A stretch of 64,000 nucleotides of DNA from Garcia nutans (taxonomy: Eukaryota > Streptophyta > Magnoliopsida > Malpighiales > Euphorbiaceae). Location of the stretch: contig CANTUV010000035.1 of the NCBI GenBank assembly GCA_947685225.1, positions 7,501-71,500 of the forward strand, read 5' to 3'. The notes beneath the pieces were generated by a model. The model did no database searches. It was not told the DNA's origin and was given only the letters and a program-made list of their open reading frames with translations. Below, piece by piece: positions 60,370-64,000 of this stretch. The translations under genes and the position numbers were made by a program. How positions within the stretch are numbered: the stretch's first letter is position 1; each line of letters begins with the position of its first letter.

Positions 60370-61296
60370 TGTAATATCCCAAGGTACACCCTAAAAGTTT
60401 TGGAATAATTATTGTGGTATTTGGATTTAAGGAGTATGTTTAATGGAAGGAGAAAAGAAGTGAAGGTATATATAACATATATAAGTTAAACTAATGAAAG
60501 TCAAAAGAAGATAAATGAATTAATTTAATACCCGATTTTGGTGTACATTGGAATGGTAGTTGTGAGAAGATATGTTGGTAAAATATGTAAGGAAAATATT
60601 ATAAGAAATAAGTGTATATGAGGGATGATATATATTTATGTGGTATTTGAAAAATATGAAAAATATAAAGGAAATATAAAAGAGATATACATATACCAAC
60701 ATATATATTACATATACATAATGTATAAAGTGGTGTAGGAAAAGTAAGTTTATATAATTAATTAATTAATTAATAATAATAATAATAATAAAAGAAAAAG
60801 AAGATATTTATTTTGGTTATGTATGAAATTACTAAAAAGGGCAAGTAAGTGAAAGGGAGTTTAATTGTATAGAAGAGGGTATTTAGGTAATTTTCTTTTT
60901 AAATTGCTTGGTGGAGGTTTAAAGAGAGGGGAAATTTGACTTTATTTCTTTTGTCTCTTTCATTTTTCTTCTTTTCTTTTGGGGTGGCCGGGTATCACTT
61001 AGTCAAGAGAGCAAGAAGTTGTTTTGAGTTCCAAGTTTCAAATTGAAGGAAGATTTCAAGGAAACAAGTTAGAAATTCAAGAAGTTTATCATTTTTGGTA
61101 AGTTTTCTCTTGATTTCTCTTGTTCTATTTGGAGTTTTGTTTGAGTTTGATGGAGTGTGTTTGTGTATGGTGTGTGTAAAAGTGTTGAAATGGAATTAAA
61201 GATAAGAAGTTAGGTTGGTGTTGGTGATGGAAGAGTAAGAGTTGTGTTTAGTGAAATTTTTCCTGTTTTACAATTAGTAAAGGCTGTGACTTGTAT

Positions 61297-61640
61297 GATT
61301 TTTAATTAATTATAGAAAAATGTTCTTGAAGTGAATTTTTGATATGTTGTGCCTCTATGAGTCTAGAATGACTGAAAAATATGTTGATTCGATTTTGGAA
61401 TGGTTATGATTTTGGAAAGATTATTTTTATTAGACCTGTTCCAGCAGGTACCTTAACTGAGACAGCTATCTTTCGGGATTTTTAATAAAATGTAGAAAAA
61501 TCATATCCAATTGAATTTTGGATATGTTGTTTCTTAGTGAGTCTAGTATTTGAGAAAAATAATTTGGAACCACGTTGATTGAATTTGATTTATGGAATTC
61601 ACAAAGTTCAGAACTGCTGCCAGGATGCAGGGCAATTGGG
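61297..61640 (+). repeat. About 180-bp tandem repeat in the solo LTR
   Basis: GATTTTTAAT...TAGAAAAAT...GATATGTTGT...GAGTCTAG recurs with a 180-base offset (61297 and 61477). The copies are diverged. Confidence 0.65.
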
Positions 61641-62020
61641 GCAGTCTGGTTAGGTGAACTATTTGACCAAGATTTTGTGTTCAGTTTGATCTGAAATTTT
61701 AAAGGAATGATTTTAAGATGTAAAAATAAATTCTTTAAAAATTTTAGAATTTTTAGTCAAGTATATTATTTTATACAATTTTTCAAAATAAGGATAAAAT
61801 GGAGTCTAAAACCAGAATGTACTATTCATATGGTCATTTTGCTAATATTCCTTTTGGATTAGGTTGTGAAGAGGTTGAATTGCCCTAACCTAAGTGTTGA
61901 GGATTCTTTGAAGAGTAAGTGTATAGATTGGTGTGAGTTGGTTTTAAGGTAAGTACAAACTACATTATTGCATAAATGCATATGACTTTGAGACTTGATA
62001 CACATTTGGTTGTAAATGTG

Positions 62021-62092
62021 TTAGGAAATGTAATGCATTGTTGATGTATATTAATATTAGGAAATGTAATGCATTGTTGATGTATATTAATA
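62021..62092 (+). repeat. Exact 36-bp tandem duplication
   Basis: Two identical 36-base units starting TTAGGAAATGTAATGCATTG at 62021 and 62057. Confidence 0.97.
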
Positions 62093-62383
62093 ATGTTATG
62101 TTTGGTATAATATGAATGTTGTGATGAGTATGTAAAATGTGTGTTAATGCCATTGATTATATACATTTGAATTGATTAAGGTGATTTGAGATCATATGAG
62201 ATGTGAGGCCATGATTGTTGGCTATGATAATGCAAATGAAATATATAATTGAGGCATGGTTGCCTAATTAATTATGAGAAATGAAATGAAAAGAGATTGA
62301 TAAAGAGACAAATGAAATGATTGTGTGCCTAATGTGTTAATTCAATTTTCAGAGTTCTGTTTTTGGCGGCATGCCTATGAATC

Positions 62384-62539
62384 ACTGGATAGGTGAAATG
62401 ACCGGGTCGTAAGCCGATTCCAGTTGGAAAATGTGAAATGTGATGTTTTTGGGGTGAAATGACAGGGTCGTAAACCTCAAAAACAAATTATTGAAACTAG
62501 ATTGAGTGAAATGACTGGGTCGTAAGCTCAAATCTAGTT
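62384..62539. repeat. Three tandem hairpins with a conserved loop
   Basis: The 20-base loop TGAAATGACNGGGTCGTAAR occurs three times (about 62394, 62455 and 62507). Each copy is framed by different complementary arms. Unit 3 has AACTAGATTGAG paired with CTCAAATCTAGTT (one bulged A). Unit 2 has GTTTTTGGGG with CCTCAAAAAC (one G-T pair). Unit 1 has ACTGGA with TCCAGT plus a weaker extension. Confidence 0.85.
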
Positions 62540-63615
62540 GAATATCCATGGATAAATGTATTGATGATTATGATTATAGACCAAAACAGTAACTCTGAAC
62601 TTTGAATAGCATATTAGTGTCTTTTGGGCCCATGCTTGTCTTTGTTTAAATGTGATTCATGAAATGTGAAATGAATGAATAATGAGACCAATGATTATTT
62701 TTGTTTAAATGTGAATTATGGAATAAGATGTAATGATATGAGATATATGATGATAATTATGAAATGAGATGATTACAATGTATAAGTAAATTATTGAAGG
62801 TGAATGTAGATTGAAAAACTATGTTGAATGATGAGATCTGAAGGTACTACGTGAAAATACAATATGATGTATAATATGGAATTGTGGGTTGTATTAATGA
62901 AATACGTGCATATGTATATAATTATGAGATTAGTAGAAATATAAATAAGGTGTAATTGAAATGGGAAAATATGATAAGAAAATAATAATATATGAAGTTA
63001 AAATAAGTATGATTGTCTGTTATGTATGTTTATAATATTTATTTGTACTACTAAGCTTTCGGGCTTAGCGCGGTTGTATATATCGCGCAGGTGAGTAGGT
63101 GGTTGATCTGGAAGTCAAACTGTTATGCCACGAGTAGGATAAGAGTATTTCGAGACCAACTAGAAGGTGATGCATACATGTATAATTTCATTATGTTGTA
63201 TTTCTGACAAGAATGTATTCATATGTATAAATGAAATTTTGGTAAAGACAATATTATCATATATATATATATATAAGATTATTGAAAGTATGTGATAATA
63301 ATAAACCTCTACTTATTTTGTACTAGAAGTGTAAATCCTTTTTGCAGGTTGTAGTTGAGGTTATAAGGGGGATTTATTGGGAGTGTACTGAGAATGATTT
63401 TATTTTCATTGGTTTGTGTAAAATGTTTTTTTTTAAAAAAAAATCAGGAAAAAACCAGTTTTGTCGACACTTGGGACTCAATTTTTAGGCGAAACTATGG
63501 CAAAATTTCTGTAAAACTGGAACTAAAATTCGAATTAAGTAAAATTGGTAGCAACATTAGGATAGTGTGGCGCCTCTACTCGGCTTACACATGTAGGCTA
63601 GGAAGGGGTGTTACA

Positions 63616-63810
63616 GACCCATCTCATATATTGTCAGTGGAGTTCATTGAGGTGAGTCCGAATATGACTTATGAGAAAGAACCAATTGCGATTTTGGCAC
63701 GAGAAGTGAAAGAGCTGAGAAATAAGAATGTGTCACTTGTAAAAGTCCTTTGGAGGAATCATGCCACTGAGGAGGCGACATGGGAGAGTAAGCAAATAAT
63801 GCAGAGCTAG
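63616..63810 (+). pseudogene. Gypsy polyprotein C-terminus with chromodomain-like end
   Basis: Continues the polyprotein broken at 60369. HILSVEFIEVSPNMTYEKEP is followed by REVKELRNKNVSLVKVLWRN and ATEEATWE, the chromodomain-type tail typical of plant Gypsy elements, ending at a TAG. The frame open from 63394 is fused in from the solo LTR and is not part of the original gene. Confidence 0.88.
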
Positions 63811-63867
63811 TATCCTCAATTATTTCAGAGTTGACAGCAGATGATTTTGAGGATGAAATTTATTTTT

Positions 63868-63880
63868 AGGGGGAGAGAAT
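63868..63880 (+). other. Gypsy polypurine tract
   Basis: AGGGGGAGAGAAT precedes TGTAATAGCCC, after the usual GAGGATGAAATTT sequence. Confidence 0.8.
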
Positions 63881-64000
63881 TGTAATAGCCCTAATTTTTA
63901 AAAAATTCTAATTTTTAAAAATTTAATAAAATAAATTATAAAATAATTGAATAAATTAAATAATTAGTTTTAAATGAAAAATGAAAGATTTTTAAATGAA
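63881..64000 (+). mobile_element. Start of the Gypsy 3' LTR, cut by the window edge
   Basis: TGTAATAGCCC begins an LTR immediately after the polypurine tract. Only 120 AT-rich bases are in the window. Confidence 0.75.

Larger units (their letters stand above)
60370..63615 (+). mobile_element. Solo LTR, 3,246 bp, nested in a Gypsy polyprotein
   Basis: It starts TGTAATATCCC and ends GGGGTGTTACA, giving inverted TG...CA termini, and is flanked by the 5-bp duplication GACCC. The interrupted Gypsy frame reads across the site (MLRNTCQ, then DP, then SHILSVEFIEV). The length and ends suit a Tekay/Del-type Gypsy LTR. No internal region, primer-binding site or polypurine tract is present, so it is a solo LTR produced by recombination. 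It contains a 180-bp tandem repeat, an exact 36-bp duplication and three hairpins (separate entries). Confidence 0.9.

Noticed and set aside
63394..63615. First half of the 138-residue frame at 63394-63810 as coding sequence
   Set aside because: It is solo-LTR sequence that happens to be open in phase with the Gypsy C-terminus after the GACCC duplication.

Overview
The window is the end of a plant chromosome. It opens with 5,947 bases of uninterrupted CCCTAAA telomere repeat, the Arabidopsis-type plant telomere. The genes have plant exon-intron structure, AT-rich introns, a MET1-type DNA methyltransferase and a CLC-c-like vacuolar chloride channel, so a eudicot is likely. I cannot name the species.

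Layout from the telomere inward. The telomere (1-5947) ends abruptly at AT-rich subtelomeric DNA and a short array of about 80-bp repeats. That array is split by a dead L1-type LINE (7035-11888) with a 17-bp target-site duplication and an inverted segment inside its reverse transcriptase. Next come a CLC-c-like channel gene with three frameshifts (13429-19457), an intact 12-exon MET1 gene (21897-28594) with an E2F-type site upstream, and 4.7 kb of AT-rich DNA holding two sizeable tandem duplications. A broken minus-strand Smr-domain gene follows (33311-35488; two nonsense codons and one frameshift). The intact 12-exon LCB1 subunit of serine palmitoyltransferase (37367-48079) carries a nearly intact, young Copia retrotransposon in antisense inside intron 6. 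An intact single-exon carboxylesterase lies on the minus strand (49674-50768).

From about 52 kb to the end the window becomes a graveyard of nested Ty3/Gypsy-type material. It holds an orphan first exon with a telo-box, a non-coding LTR element with primer-binding site and polypurine tract, hierarchical tandem repeats, a degraded integrase, and a 3,246-bp solo LTR with a 5-bp duplication inserted in that Gypsy polyprotein. The polyprotein resumes beyond it and runs into the start of another LTR.

The host genes do not form a pathway: MET1 maintains CG methylation, LCB1 starts sphingolipid synthesis, CLC moves anions into the vacuole, and the carboxylesterase hydrolyses small esters. Two observations stand out. 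Intact and broken genes alternate along the chromosome end. In addition, the LTR-derived sequence contains two arrays of small inverted repeats whose arms differ from unit to unit yet stay complementary. This looks like conserved secondary structure or palindromic binding sites, and I do not know a name for it. All exon boundaries were read by eye; the MET1 and LCB1 models each sum to a multiple of three.
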